A stretch of DNA of 51,330 nucleotides, from positions 1 to 51,330 of the forward strand of contig NZ_AUFR01000021.1 of the NCBI RefSeq assembly GCF_000426605.1, read 5' to 3'. The position numbers and the translations under genes are program-made. The notes beneath the pieces are model-generated. The model saw nothing but the letters and a program-made list of their open reading frames with translations, had not been told where the DNA came from and did no database searches. Below, piece after piece: positions 1 through 9,341 of the stretch. The DNA is from Propionibacterium acidifaciens DSM 21887 (GTDB lineage Bacteria; Actinomycetota; Actinomycetes; Propionibacteriales; Propionibacteriaceae). Each line of letters starts with the position of its first letter. Position 1 is the stretch's first letter.

Positions 1-700
1 GTGACCCCGTCGAGCATGGCTTCGGCCTCCGCGGGGGCCGGCTCGACTCCGGCGGTCGCGTCGTGCTGGTCCGCGGCGGGTGACCAGCACCAGCCGGACC
101 CGGGCTTCGAGGAGCGGCCCGCGACACGTCGGGTCCGGCCGCCGGTGGTCTCGTGCTCGGAGAAGCCGGATTGCCAGACCTGATTCGGCCCGGTCGGTGG
201 CGCGGACGCCGCCGTGCGCCGCCCGGCCGGCTCCCGGCGTTGTCTCCGGCGGTCAGCGCGCAGAAGCGGGCCTTCGTCGGCCATGGTCCGCGACGTCCTC
301 GAAGGGGGAGACGGCATGGCCGTCGTGACGGGCCATGGCCCAGGTCTTGCGGTGGCCCCGGGCGGGATGCCTGCTGGCCATGGCCACGGCCCGGCGGCGC
401 TCACGCGATGGTGCCGGCCATGGCCCCTATCCACGGGCTGTCCTGCCCGGGCTCGTGCCTGCCGGCGCCGCCGGGCCCGTCCGGGAATGCCGGACAGCGC
501 GCAGGGCCTCGAGGCCGGCACCGCCACCTCGACCCGGATCACCTCCGGGTCCAGCCCGGCACGAGACGGAGACGACGGGCCGTGGTCGGCCGACCGTCCG
601 GCTGCCAGCGAGACGGCAGAGCGCAGGGTCCCCGTCACCAGCACCGTCGACAGCAGCCCGGGCGCGGTGGACAGCAGGGCGGCGGTGGTGTCGCCGACAC
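1..700. other. Region without a convincing gene, upstream of lexA
   Basis: No open frame here has a recognisable protein family. One minus-strand frame stays open from about 710 to the left edge. Its first part (about 520-710) has a plausible Leu/Val/Ser/Ala composition, but the rest is Arg/Pro-rich like an out-of-frame reading, so it may be the decayed end of a gene that continues beyond the window. At this GC content long stop-free frames are expected by chance, so I do not call a gene. The stretch holds three exact copies of the palindrome GGCCATGGCC (331, 376, 416) and one variant (279). Confidence 0.5.
279..425. repeat. Cluster of GGCCATGGCC palindromes
   Basis: The 10-bp palindrome GGCCATGGCC occurs at 331-340, 376-385 and 416-425. 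A 9/10 variant GGCCATGGTC lies at 279-288. Centre-to-centre spacings are about 52, 45 and 40 bp. The sequence between the copies is not obviously repeated. The function is unknown. It could be a protein-binding array or a chance result of GC-rich degenerate coding sequence. Confidence 0.45.
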
Positions 701-706
701 GCCGAG

Positions 707-722
707 TCGAACAGTCGTTTGA
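707..722 (+). promoter_or_regulatory. SOS box (LexA operator) of lexA
   Basis: TCGAACAGTCGTTTGA matches the actinobacterial LexA consensus TCGAAC-N4-GTTCGA at 11 of 12 defined positions. It overlaps a possible -35 element (TTTGAT, 718-723) placed 17 bp before the -10 TAGCAT, so bound LexA would block its own promoter. Confidence 0.88.
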
Positions 723-740
723 TTCCGGGGCGCCCCGGCG

Positions 741-746
741 TAGCAT
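741..746 (+). promoter_or_regulatory. lexA -10 box, leaderless start
   Basis: TAGCAT ends 6 nt before the lexA ATG. With transcription starting about 6-7 nt after the -10 box, the mRNA would begin at or next to the start codon. No ribosome binding site is present. Confidence 0.6.
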
Positions 747-752
747 TCCGCC

Positions 753-1541
753 ATGGGCACGCAGAGCAATCCCTCCTCCCGGGCGCCCCGCAGGGCCGGT
801 CGTCCGAGCGCGGAGCGCATCGACGCCCAGCTGCGGGCCAGCAGCGCCCGTCGCCGCGTCGCGGGTGTCCGGGCCCCCGATGGGCTGCCCGCCGACGCGG
901 ACTCGCTCACCCGACGCCAGCGGCTCATCCTCGACTTCATCCGCACCAGCGTCGACGCCCGCGGCTATCCCCCGAGCATCCGCGAGATGGGCGAGGCGGT
1001 CGGCCTCACGAGCCCCTCGAGCGTCGCCCACCAGCTCAGGGTGCTCGAGGCGAAGGGCCTGCTGCGCCGCGACCCGAAGCGCCCCCGCGCCCTCGAGGTC
1101 GTCCCCGCGCCCCCGGAGGACCCCGACGAGGCCCTCGACCCGACCGACCTGGGCGACGCCTTCCCCGAGGCCGTCAACGTCCCCCTCGTCGGACGCATCG
1201 CCGCCGGCGCGCCGATCCTCGCCGCCGAGCAGGTCGAGCAGACCATGCCCCTGCCCCGTGAGCTGGTCGGCCGGGGCACGGTCTTCATGCTCGAGGTGCA
1301 CGGCGACTCGATGATCGACGCGGCGATCTGCGACGGCGACTACGTCGTCGTCCGCGCCCAGCCCACCGCCGACAACGGCGACATCGTCGCCGCCCTCATC
1401 GACGACGAGGCCACCGTCAAGGAGTTCCGGCGCGCGGACGGCCACGTCCGGCTGCTGCCGCACAACGAGCGCTACGAGCCGATCGACGGCGACGGCGCGA
1501 CGATCGTCGGCAGGGTCGTCGCGGTCCTGCGCCGCCTCTGA
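753..1541 (+). CDS. lexA: LexA repressor (SOS regulator, S24 family autoprotease)
   Basis: The 262-residue protein represses SOS genes until RecA filaments trigger its self-cleavage. After a basic, low-complexity N-terminal extension (about 1-50), a winged helix DNA-binding domain runs from about 51 to 118 ([13 protein letters not shown], then [15 protein letters not shown]). The S24 peptidase domain follows. It shows the Ala151-Gly152 cleavage site (RIAAGAPI), the catalytic serine S186 (HGDSMIDA) and the catalytic lysine K223 (TVKEF). A near-perfect SOS box lies 30 bp upstream, so the gene is autoregulated. The ATG at 753 is supported by the TAGCAT box just upstream. It converges on dinG. 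The identification is secure. Confidence 0.97.
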   Translation: MGTQSNPSSRAPRRAGRPSAERIDAQLRASSARRRVAGVRAPDGLPADADSLTRRQRLILDFIRTSVDARGYPPSIREMGEAVGLTSPSSVAHQLRVLEAKGLLRRDPKRPRALEVVPAPPEDPDEALDPTDLGDAFPEAVNVPLVGRIAAGAPILAAEQVEQTMPLPRELVGRGTVFMLEVHGDSMIDAAICDGDYVVVRAQPTADNGDIVAALIDDEATVKEFRRADGHVRLLPHNERYEPIDGDGATIVGRVVAVLRRL

Positions 1542-1602
1542 GCCTCCCCGGGGAGCGGGGCCGCAGCGCCCACGGCGGCCTCCATCCCGAATTCCACCAC
1601 GA

Positions 1603-1620
1603 GCCCCCGGACGCGGGGGC
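1603..1620. terminator. Possible bidirectional hairpin between lexA and dinG
   Basis: GCCCCCG-GACG-CGGGGGC forms a 7-bp GC stem in the 123-bp convergent gap between lexA and dinG. There is no T tract on either side, so intrinsic termination is only inferred from position. Confidence 0.4.
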
Positions 1621-1664
1621 CGGGAGAGCGCGGATCCGGGAAGGACCCCGGCTCCGCGAGGATC

Positions 1665-3697
1665 TCAGGCGGAACCCGAGAGCCTGCGCAGCGCGCCGAT
1701 CGTGCGAGCGAGGTCCGTCGTCGTCCAGAACGGCGGCAGCGATCGGCGCAGGTACGGGCCGTAGCGGGCTCGCACCAGCCGCGGGTCGAGGATCGCCACC
1801 ACTCCCCTGTCGTCGACGCTCCTGATGAGCCGCCCGGCGCCCTGGGCCAGCAGCAGGGCCGCATGCGAGGCCGCCACCTGCATGAAGCCATTGCCACCGG
1901 CCCTCGCGGCGGCCTGCTGGCGGGCCTGGACGAGGGGGTCGTCGGGGCGGGGGAAGGGGATGCGGTCGATGATGACGAGGCGGCAGGTGTCGCCCGGCAC
2001 GTCGATGCCCTGCCACAACGACATGGTGCCGAACAGGCTGGTCCCGGGTTCGGCCGCGAAGCGGCGGGCGAGCTCGGGCAGTTGGGCCTCCCCCTGGCAC
2101 AGGACGGGCGGCCCGGGCAGCTCCCGGCGCGCGTGCGCGGCGGCGGTCTCGGCGGCGCGGCGAGAGCTGAACAGACCCAGCGTGTGGCCTCCTGCGGCCC
2201 GGACGAGCTCGACGATCTGTCCGAGCGCGTCCTCGCCGATGCCGTCGCGCCCAGGCCGGTCGAGGTGCGCGGCGGTGTACAGGATGCCCTGCCGGGCGTA
2301 GTCGAAGGGCGAGCCGACGTCGACGCCGCGCCAGGGGAGCCGGGCGTCCGGGTCGTCCCGGGGCTCGGCACGGGGGGCCTCCTCGTCCTCGCCGAGGCGC
2401 TCGTCGGCGCGCAGCCCGACCCGTCCGGCCATCGTCTCGAAGGAGCCGCCGAGGGTCAGCGTCGCGCTCGTGAGGACTGTCGTGGCGCGGGACAGCACCG
2501 CCGCGCGCAGCAGGCCCGCCACCGACAGCGGGGCGACGGTGAGCCAGCGCCCGAGGCGCTCGTGCTCGCCGACCCACACGACGTCGGCGTCGGCGAGGGC
2601 GGCCATGCGCTCGGCCGTCTCGAAGACCTCGGAGGCGGCCGCCGCGACGGCGATGCGCTCCGGCTCGACCTGGCTCCGGGAGCCGGACCGGCCCAGCCGA
2701 CCGGCGGCCCGGCGGGCCGCGTCGCGGACCGTCCCGACCGCCTCGACGAGGCCTCCGTGCGCCGCGCCCACCCTGCCCGTCCCGGTGTCCTCGAGCGCTC
2801 CGCGCAAGGCATCGGCCGCGTCGAGGAGGGCCAGGGAGGCGTCGTCGTCGAGCCAATCGGAGCCGCGGCGCGCCACGCGCTCGACCTGCCGGGGGTGAGC
2901 TCCTCGCTCGCCGCTCCGGTGACCCGGTCGGTGAGCTCGTGGGCCTCGTCGATGATGACGGCGTCGTACTCGGGCAGCACGCCGCTGCGGTTCATCGCGT
3001 CGATGGCCAGGAGGGCGTGGTTGGTGATCACGAGGTCGGCCTCGCGCGCCCTGGCGCGGGCGGTCTCGGCGAAGCACTCGTCGTGGAAGGGGCAGCGCGC
3101 GCCGGGGCACTCGCGCGAGCCGATGGAGACCTGGGCCCAGGCCCGCCCCGAGTGGGCAGGCGCGTCGTCGCGGTCGGCCAGAGCGTGGGCCCGCGCCTGC
3201 TCCTCGACCCAGGCGCGCAGGGCGAGGACCTCGGCGCCCAGCGCCGACTCGGCGTCCCGTGCCCGGCCCGCACCGTGAGCGGCCCCGGCCAGGTCGCCGG
3301 CGGTCAGCAGGCTCGACTGCTCGGGCGCGCTCCCCCGGGCGCGCATGAGGCAGGCGTGGTTGGCGCGGCCCTTGACGACCGCGGCGACGGGACGGCGGCC
3401 GGTCACCTCGGCGACCGCGCGGGCCGCGGCGGGCACGTCCTTCGTGGCCAGCTGGTCCTGCAGGGCGAGGGTCGCGGTGGCGACGACGACCCGGCCGCCG
3501 TCCCCGGCGTGCACGAGGGCGGGCGCCAGATAGCCGAGCGACTTGCCGGTCCCGGTCCCGGCCTGGACGAGCAACCGGGTGCCCTCGGCGAGGGCCTTCG
3601 CCACGGCGTCGGCCATCCGGCGCTGTCCGGGGCGCGCCGATCCCCCGATGGCCCGCACGGCGGCATCGAGCGCGCGGTCATGGAGGGGCTCGGTCAC
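1665..3697 (-). pseudogene. dinG: DinG/YoaA-family ATP-dependent DNA helicase, interrupted by one frameshift
   Basis: This is an XPD-like superfamily 2 helicase with an Fe-S cluster. Reading starts at GTG 3697. The N-terminal part has Walker A AGTGTGKS (46-53), four cluster cysteines (C116, C197, C202, C208) and the DEAH box (250-253). After SEELTP (about residue 269) this frame becomes Arg/Ser-rich nonsense. The true sequence resumes one frame over (QVERVARRG onward) and runs through the motif V/VI region (LWQGIDVPG, GRLIRS) to the stop at 1665. The shift maps to a run of five Gs at 2891-2895, where one extra base would restore a single frame of about 677 codons. Either the gene is newly inactivated or the run was miscounted in sequencing. 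The rest of the coding sequence is well preserved. Its own -10 box overlaps the hflX stop codon. Confidence 0.85.
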
Positions 3698-3703
3698 CGG
3701 GAC

Positions 3704-3709
3704 AGCCTA
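3704..3709 (-). promoter_or_regulatory. dinG -10 box overlapping the hflX stop codon
   Basis: Read on the minus strand, TAGGCT lies 6 nt before the dinG GTG. Its first three bases are the TAG stop codon of hflX (3707-3709). This fits a leaderless dinG transcript starting inside the end of the upstream operon. Confidence 0.55.
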
Positions 3710-5128
3710 TTCCGCTCGCCCGCCGCCCGGGGCGACGGCGAACCCGGCCAGCTCGGCCGCCAGGTCGACGTGCACCCTGGCGACCAGGCGGGTGCCGTCG
3801 ACCAGGTACTCGTCGGACTCGATCTCGCCGAAGCGGTGGATGCGGTCGACGAGGTCCCCGCGGTCCCACGGGATGAGCACGTCGACCCGTTCGTGCGGGG
3901 CGGGCAGAGCCGACTCGACGGCCTCGCGCAGCGCGTCGACGCCCTCCCCGGTGCGCGCGCTCACGAGGACGGCATCGCGGTGCTCGGCGCGCAGCCGCGC
4001 GAGGACGTCGGGATCGGCCAGGTCGGTCTTGTTGACGGCGAGCAGCTCGGGGCGCCCGCCGGCGCCGATGCCGTCGAGCACCTCGCGGACGGCCGTGATC
4101 TGGCCCTCGGGGTCGGGGTCGGAGCCGTCGACGACGTGGACGAGCAGGTCGGCCTGCACCGACTCCTCGAGCGTCGAGCGGAAGGCCTCGACGAGCTCGG
4201 TGGGCAGGTGCCGCACGAAGCCGACCGTGTCGGTCATCGTGTAGACGCGCCCGTCGGCGGCCCGGCAGCGGCGCGTCGTGGGGTCGAGGGTGGCGAACAG
4301 GGCGTCCTCGACGAGCAGGCCCGCGCCCGTCAGCCGGTTGAGCAGAGAGCTCTTGCCCGCGTTCGTGTAGCCGACGACGGCGACCGAGGGGATGCGGCGG
4401 CGCCGCCTGCCCTCGCGGCCGAGGGCGCGGGTGGCGTCCATGCCGCGCAGCCTGCGGCGCAGGACGGCGATGCGCGCGTTGATGCGGCGCCGGTCGGTCT
4501 CGAGCCTGGTCTCGCCGGGCCCGCGGCCGCCGATGCCGACGCCGGAGGCGGCCCGGCCGCCCACCTGCCGTGAGAGCGAGTCGCCCCAGCCGCGCAGGCG
4601 CTGCTTGAGGTAGGTGAGCTGGGCGAGCTCGACCTGGGTGCGGCCCTCGACGCTGCGGGCATGCTGAGCGAAGATGTCGAGGATGAGGGCGGTGCGGTCG
4701 ACGACCTTGACGCCCACCCGGTCCTCGAGGTTCCTCAGCTGGGCGGGGCTCAGCTCGCCGTCGGCGATGACGGTGTCGGCGCCGGTGGCGACGACGACCT
4801 CGCGCAGCTCGTCGACCTTCCCGGCGCCCAGGTAGGTGGCGGCGTCGGGGCGGGAGCGGCGCTGCACGAGGCCCTCGAGCACCTGGGAGCCGGCCGCCTC
4901 GGCGAGGGCCTTGAGCTCGATCATGGCGTTGCGGGCGTCGTCGGCGGTGCCGGTGGTCCACACGGAGATGAGGACGACCCGTTCCAGGCGCAGGCTGCGG
5001 TACTCGACCTCGCTCTCGTCCTGCAGCTCTGTGGACATCCCGGGTACCCGGGTGAGCGCCATGCGGTCCGCGAGGTCCTGCTGGTCGCCGTCGGGGTCGG
5101 CCGGTCCGGGGAGGCGTTCGTCGGCCAT
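3707..5128 (-). CDS. hflX: GTPase HflX (ribosome-associated)
   Basis: HflX is a TRAFAC-class GTPase that binds the 50S subunit and splits or rescues stalled ribosomes under stress. The 473-residue protein has the N-terminal HflX domain (about 45-230, including the Gly-rich linker GIGGRGPGETRLETDRR). Its G domain shows G1 GYTNAGKS (253-260), a switch region with DPTTR, G3 DTVGF (300-304) and G4 NKTD (366-369). It starts 7 bp after the dapF stop and is the last intact gene of the miaB-miaA-dapF-hflX run. The start chosen gives a longer N-terminus than the conserved core. An internal ATG at residue 31 (MSTELQDESE) is an alternative. Confidence 0.95.
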   Translation of the reverse strand: MADERLPGPADPDGDQQDLADRMALTRVPGMSTELQDESEVEYRSLRLERVVLISVWTTGTADDARNAMIELKALAEAAGSQVLEGLVQRRSRPDAATYLGAGKVDELREVVVATGADTVIADGELSPAQLRNLEDRVGVKVVDRTALILDIFAQHARSVEGRTQVELAQLTYLKQRLRGWGDSLSRQVGGRAASGVGIGGRGPGETRLETDRRRINARIAVLRRRLRGMDATRALGREGRRRRRIPSVAVVGYTNAGKSSLLNRLTGAGLLVEDALFATLDPTTRRCRAADGRVYTMTDTVGFVRHLPTELVEAFRSTLEESVQADLLVHVVDGSDPDPEGQITAVREVLDGIGAGGRPELLAVNKTDLADPDVLARLRAEHRDAVLVSARTGEGVDALREAVESALPAPHERVDVLIPWDRGDLVDRIHRFGEIESDEYLVDGTRLVARVHVDLAAELAGFAVAPGGGRAE

Positions 5129-5135
5129 TGCCGCC

Positions 5136-5972
5136 TCAGCGGGTGCGCGGGTCGGGGACGAGGACCTCGCCGCGGGCGATGATGACGGCCGGGCCGATGA
5201 GCTCGGCCCGGCCGTCGTCGAGGGTCACCTCGAGGCGGCCGCCGGGCACGGTGACCGCGCAGTGGCCGTCGGGCCCGCCGAGGGTCTCGGCGTGGGCCGC
5301 CGCCGCGGCGACGACGCCCGTGCCGCACGAGAGGGTCTCCCCCGAGCCGCGCTCGTGGACGCGCATCGACAGTTCGCGCTCGCCGTCGACGCGGACGAAC
5401 TCGACGTTGGCGCCCTGCGGGAAGACGGCCCGGTCGAGGAGCGGGGCGTCGGACAGGTCGAGGCCGTCGAGCTCGACGGCCTCGGGCAGGAGGACGACCG
5501 CATGGGGGTTGCCGACGTCGACGACGGTGGCCGGATAGCGGCGCCCGGCGTGCACGACCGAGATGGGCTCGGGGCCGACGCGGACGGCGCCCATGTGCGC
5601 GCACATGCGCCCGTCGGGCAGCTCGCGCACCCCGCGCAACCCGGCGCGGGTCGCGATGACGAGGTCCTTCGAGTCGACGAGGTCCTCCTCCATGAGGAAG
5701 CGCCCGAAGACGCGCAGGCCGTTGCCGCACATCTCGGCGAGCGAGCCGTCGGCGTTGCGGTAGTCCATGAACCACAGGTCGGGGTCGCCGTCCCAGCCGG
5801 GCACGTGGGCGGCCTTGATGGCGCGGATGACGCCGTCGGCGCCGATGCCGCCGTGGCGGTCGCACAGGAAGCGCACCTGCTCCGGCTCCAGCGGAGCGGA
5901 TCCGGTGCGGTCCTTGAGCAGGACGAAGTCGTTGCGCGTGCCGTGCCCCTTGGCGAAGCCCCAGGTGTCCAT
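5136..5972 (-). CDS. dapF: Diaminopimelate epimerase
   Basis: DapF interconverts LL- and meso-diaminopimelate, the last step before lysine and a source of peptidoglycan cross-linking residues. The 278-residue protein is full length. The two catalytic cysteines are C82 (MCGNGLR) and C216 (SCGTGV), each in its conserved motif. The N-terminal substrate-binding region (KGHGTRNDFVLL) is present. A weak -10-like GAGAAT ends 6 nt before the ATG, so a leaderless transcript of its own is possible. It sits between miaA (55 bp upstream) and hflX (7 bp downstream), the usual actinobacterial order. Confidence 0.96.
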   Translation of the reverse strand: MDTWGFAKGHGTRNDFVLLKDRTGSAPLEPEQVRFLCDRHGGIGADGVIRAIKAAHVPGWDGDPDLWFMDYRNADGSLAEMCGNGLRVFGRFLMEEDLVDSKDLVIATRAGLRGVRELPDGRMCAHMGAVRVGPEPISVVHAGRRYPATVVDVGNPHAVVLLPEAVELDGLDLSDAPLLDRAVFPQGANVEFVRVDGERELSMRVHERGSGETLSCGTGVVAAAAAHAETLGGPDGHCAVTVPGGRLEVTLDDGRAELIGPAVIIARGEVLVPDPRTR

Positions 5973-6027
5973 GGGCCCATTCTCCCACCACCGCCCGGTG
6001 TTCCCGCGGCCCGTCCGGCCGGGGACG

Positions 6028-6951
6028 TCAGGGGGCGGGCAGGTCGTCGACGATCGTGCGCTCCGACCCGGACCCGGTGGCCGGCAGCCAGCGGATGCGC
6101 GGGTCGCGGCGGAACCAGGCGAGCTGCTTGCGGGCGAAGCGCCGCGTGCCGTCGATGGTGCTGCGGACTGCCCCGTCGAGGTCGGTGCGTCCGTCGAGGA
6201 GGTCGAGCACCTGCCGGTAGCCGAGGGCGCGCCGGGCCGTGGCGCCCTCGCGCAGGCCCTCGTCGACGAGGCGGCGCACCTCCTCGACGAGTCCCGCGTC
6301 GAACATGGCGTGGACGCGGGCGGCGATGCGCTCGTCCATGACCTGGCGGTCGAGCGCCAGGCCGTACTGGTGGACGTTCTCGAGCAGGCAGCGCGGCTCG
6401 GGCAGATGGGGGCTCACGCTGCCGGTCAGGTCGAGGATCTCGAGGGCACGGACGACGCGGCGGGTGTTGCCGGGCCCGATGATCCGGGCGGCCTCGGGCG
6501 CGCGGGCGGCCAGCGCCTCGTGCAGGCCGGCGGGGCCGAGACGGTCGAGCTCGGCCTGCCAGTGGGCCCGCACCCGCGGGTCGGTGCCGGGGAACTCGAA
6601 GTCGTCGATGACGGCCCGCGTGTACAGGGCCGAGCCGCCGACGAGGATCGGGGTGGTGCCGTCGGCGCGCAGCCGCGCGATGAGTTCGCGCGCCATGACC
6701 TGGAAGTCGGCGACGGTGCTCGTCCGGCGCACGTCGAGGACGTCGATGAGGTGGTGCTCGACGCCGCCCCGCTCGTCCGGCGAGGGCTTCGCCGTGCCGA
6801 TGTCCATGCCCCGGTAGAGGGCCATGGAGTCGGCGTTGACGATCTCGGCGGGGCGCCCGCCGGCGATGAGCAGGCGCGCCAGGGCGACGGCCAGGGCCGA
6901 CTTGCCCGAGGCGGTCGGGCCGACGATGACGACGAGCGGCGGGGCGCTCAT
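6028..6951 (-). CDS. miaA: tRNA dimethylallyltransferase MiaA
   Basis: MiaA transfers an isopentenyl group from dimethylallyl diphosphate to A37 of tRNAs that read codons beginning with U. The 307-residue protein begins with the P-loop GPTASGKS (11-18) and has the conserved [17 protein letters not shown] segment and the [11 protein letters not shown] tRNA-binding motif near the C-terminus. Its ATG overlaps the miaB stop codon (ATGA), so the two are translationally coupled. MiaB methylthiolates the base that MiaA has modified. Confidence 0.96.
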   Translation of the reverse strand: MSAPPLVVIVGPTASGKSALAVALARLLIAGGRPAEIVNADSMALYRGMDIGTAKPSPDERGGVEHHLIDVLDVRRTSTVADFQVMARELIARLRADGTTPILVGGSALYTRAVIDDFEFPGTDPRVRAHWQAELDRLGPAGLHEALAARAPEAARIIGPGNTRRVVRALEILDLTGSVSPHLPEPRCLLENVHQYGLALDRQVMDERIAARVHAMFDAGLVEEVRRLVDEGLREGATARRALGYRQVLDLLDGRTDLDGAVRSTIDGTRRFARKQLAWFRRDPRIRWLPATGSGSERTIVDDLPAP

Positions 6952-8450
6952 GGGCGCGGCATCGCGGGCAGGCCGAGGCCGACACCGACCGGTTCGGGCC
7001 GGGGCTCGTGGCGCGCCGCCCAGGCGTCACCGCCGCGAGTGCGGCGCAGCCCGCGCAGGGGCGCGTCGGCCACGAGGTAGTGGGGCGCACCGCGGGTGAC
7101 CTCGACCTCGGCGATGTCGCCGGGGCGGGGGCGCCGCGCCGGGTCGGCCGGCACGGCGACGTGGACGAGCCGGTTGTCGCGGGCCCGGCCGGACATCCGC
7201 TCGCGACGGTCGTCCTTGCGGCCCTCGCCGGTGGCGAACATGACCTCGACGCTCCGGCCCTCGAAGGCCCTGTTCTGCTCCCAGCTGATCCGCTCCTGGA
7301 GGGCGAGGAGCCGCTCGTAGCGCTCCTGGACGACCTCCCGCGGCACCTGGTCGGGCCGTGCGCCGGCCGGGGTGCCCGGCCGCACCGAGTACTGGAAGGT
7401 GAAGGCGTTGGCGAAGCGGGCCCGGCGCACCACGTCCATGGTGGCCTCGAAGTCCTCGTCGGCCTCGCCGGGGAAGCCGACGATGATGTCCGTGCTGATC
7501 GCCGCGTCGGGCATGGCGGCGCGGACGCGGTCGAGGATGCCCAGGAAGCGCTCGGCCCGGTAGGAGCGGCGCATCTGCCTGAGCACCGCGTCGGAGCCGG
7601 ACTGGAGGGGCATGTGGAGCTGGTGCATGACGTTCGGCGTGTCGGCCATGGCCTTGATGACGTCGTCGGTGAAGGCGGCCGGGTGCGGGCTCGTGAAGCG
7701 CACGCGCTCCAGCCCCTCGACCCCGCCGCACGCGCGCAGGAGCTTGGCGAAGGCGGCGCGGTCGCCGAACTGCACACCGTAGGAGTTCACGTTCTGGCCG
7801 AGCAGGGTGATCTCCTGGACGCCCGTCTCGACGAGCGCGCGGACCTCGGCGAGCACCTGGCCGGGGCGGCGGTCGGTCTCGCGGCCGCGCAGCGCCGGGA
7901 CGATGCAGAAGGTGCAGGTGTTGTTGCAGCCGACGCTGATCGCCACCCACGCCGAGTAGGCGGACTCGCGGCGGCTCGGCAGGTCGGACGGGAAGGTCCG
8001 CAGGGCCTCAGTGATCTCGACCTGACCGATCCGCTCGATGCGCGCGCGCTCCAGCAGGACCGGCAGCGAGCCGATGTTGTTCGTGCCGAAGACGACGTCG
8101 ACCCAGGGGGCCCGGTTCGTGATGAGCTCGCGGTCCTTCTGCGCCATGCACCCGCCCACGGCGATCTGCATGCCCGGACGGCGCTCCTTGAGGGGCGCCA
8201 TGTGGCCGAGGTTGCCGTAGAGCCGGTTGTCGGCGTTCTCGCGGACCGCGCAGGTGTTGAAGACGACGACGTCGGCCTCGGCGAGTTCGCCGTGCACCGG
8301 TTCGGGGGCGCGCACGTAGCCGGCCTCCTCGAGCAGGCCGGCGATGCGCTCCGAGTCGTGCACGTTCATCTGGCAGCCGTAGGTGATCACCTGGTAGGTG
8401 CGCGGGCGCGCGGCGTCGGACCGGGCGGTGGTGATGTCGGGCGTGTCCAT
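6948..8450 (-). CDS. miaB: tRNA-2-methylthio-N6-dimethylallyladenosine synthase MiaB
   Basis: This radical SAM methylthiotransferase converts i6A37 to ms2i6A37. The 500-residue protein has the N-terminal UPF0004 domain with cluster ligands C26 (YGCQMN), C67 (FNTCAVREN) and C101 (GGCMAQ). The radical SAM cluster motif is C175-NNT-C179-TF-C182. A TRAM domain lies near the C-terminus, followed by an extra Arg/Pro-rich tail of about 30 residues. TACCAT lies 9 nt before the ATG and may be its -10 box. It heads the miaB-miaA-dapF-hflX operon and is separated from recX by a terminator-like hairpin. Confidence 0.96.
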   Translation of the reverse strand: MDTPDITTARSDAARPRTYQVITYGCQMNVHDSERIAGLLEEAGYVRAPEPVHGELAEADVVVFNTCAVRENADNRLYGNLGHMAPLKERRPGMQIAVGGCMAQKDRELITNRAPWVDVVFGTNNIGSLPVLLERARIERIGQVEITEALRTFPSDLPSRRESAYSAWVAISVGCNNTCTFCIVPALRGRETDRRPGQVLAEVRALVETGVQEITLLGQNVNSYGVQFGDRAAFAKLLRACGGVEGLERVRFTSPHPAAFTDDVIKAMADTPNVMHQLHMPLQSGSDAVLRQMRRSYRAERFLGILDRVRAAMPDAAISTDIIVGFPGEADEDFEATMDVVRRARFANAFTFQYSVRPGTPAGARPDQVPREVVQERYERLLALQERISWEQNRAFEGRSVEVMFATGEGRKDDRRERMSGRARDNRLVHVAVPADPARRPRPGDIAEVEVTRGAPHYLVADAPLRGLRRTRGGDAWAARHEPRPEPVGVGLGLPAMPRP

Positions 8451-8580
8451 GGGGGGTCCATGGTACCCAGCGGCCCGACCGGGGCCGGCGCGGATGCTCG
8501 GGGCCGACGTCGGTGGGCCCCGGGTCGGGGCGGACTCCCGCCCCGCGGGGGCAGGGCCCCGGCGCCGGGCGCCGCATGCC

Positions 8581-8606
8581 GCCCCGGGCCCGTCAGGGCC
8601 CGGGGC
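8581..8606 (-). terminator. Hairpin at the end of recX
   Basis: GCCCCGGGCCC-GTCA-GGGCCCGGGGC is a perfect 11-bp stem with a 4-nt loop that contains the recX stop codon. It probably ends the recA-recX transcript. No U tract follows. Confidence 0.6.
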
Positions 8607-9339
8607 GCCCGGACGGCTCGGAGTCCTCGGGCAGCTCGTCGAGCGCCCGGGCGACGGCGTCGGCGGCGACCGAGGGGCCGTAGCCCCTGCGGGCCAGGAA
8701 GCCGGCGAGTCGCCGGTATGCGACCCGGCGGTCCAGGCCCCTCATGGTGCGGACCCGGGAGCGGGCCAGCTCCTGGGCCGTCGCCGCCTCGCCGTCCGGG
8801 TCGAAGGAGGCGAGCACGCCGGCGATGATCTCCTCGCTCACATGCCTGGCGCGCAGCTCACGGGCGATGGCGCCGCCGGAGAGCCCTCGGGAACGGCGTC
8901 GGGACTCGGCCCACAGGGCGGCGAAGCGCGCGTCGTCGACGAGCCCGACGGCCTCGAACCGGTCGAGCACCGCGTCGACGACGCCCCGTTCGCAGCCCCT
9001 GCGCCGCACCAGATGGTCGACGAGCTCGCCGCGCGAGTAGTCGCGCTGCTCCAGGCGGCGCAGGGCCAATGCGCGGACGACCTCGGCCGGGTCGGCGTCA
9101 GGGTCCGGTGAACCCGGCCCGGGTACCCCGACGGCATCCGGTTCTGTCGGGCCGGGCCCGGGCTCCCCTCCGGGGCCGGGCGCTGCGGAGTCGGGCCCGG
9201 AGGCCCCGGTGGCGTCCGGGGCCGGCGAGCCCGGCGAGGGGACGTCCCCTGGGCCAGGGGCGGCGGAGCCGGGGCCGGGCCCGGGAGATCCCGCCGCGCC
9301 GGGTCGGCCCCGGGGCCGACCGGGCCCGCCGCCGACCAC
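8593..9339 (-). CDS. recX: Regulatory protein RecX
   Basis: RecX binds RecA filaments and limits RecA activity. The conserved three-helix repeats begin near residue 82 ([21 protein letters not shown]) and continue to about residue 235. The 248-residue protein has an unusual N-terminal extension of about 80 residues made almost entirely of Gly, Pro, Ala, Ser and Asp. The GTG start lies 2 nt after the recA stop, which favours this long reading. If the extension is not translated, no close internal ATG or well-placed ribosome site is visible. It is co-transcribed with recA. Confidence 0.9.
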   Translation of the reverse strand: MVGGGPGRPRGRPGAAGSPGPGPGSAAPGPGDVPSPGSPAPDATGASGPDSAAPGPGGEPGPGPTEPDAVGVPGPGSPDPDADPAEVVRALALRRLEQRDYSRGELVDHLVRRRGCERGVVDAVLDRFEAVGLVDDARFAALWAESRRRSRGLSGGAIARELRARHVSEEIIAGVLASFDPDGEAATAQELARSRVRTMRGLDRRVAYRRLAGFLARRGYGPSVAADAVARALDELPEDSEPSGRPGP

Positions 9340-9341
9340 GC

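Noticed and set aside
635-946. Minus-strand ORF opposite the lexA start
   Set aside because: It overlaps the LexA winged-helix coding region, and its sequence is Arg/Ser-rich without homology.
2939-5182. Long plus-strand frames opposite hflX and dinG
   Set aside because: No domain or start signal. They are shadows of the minus-strand genes.
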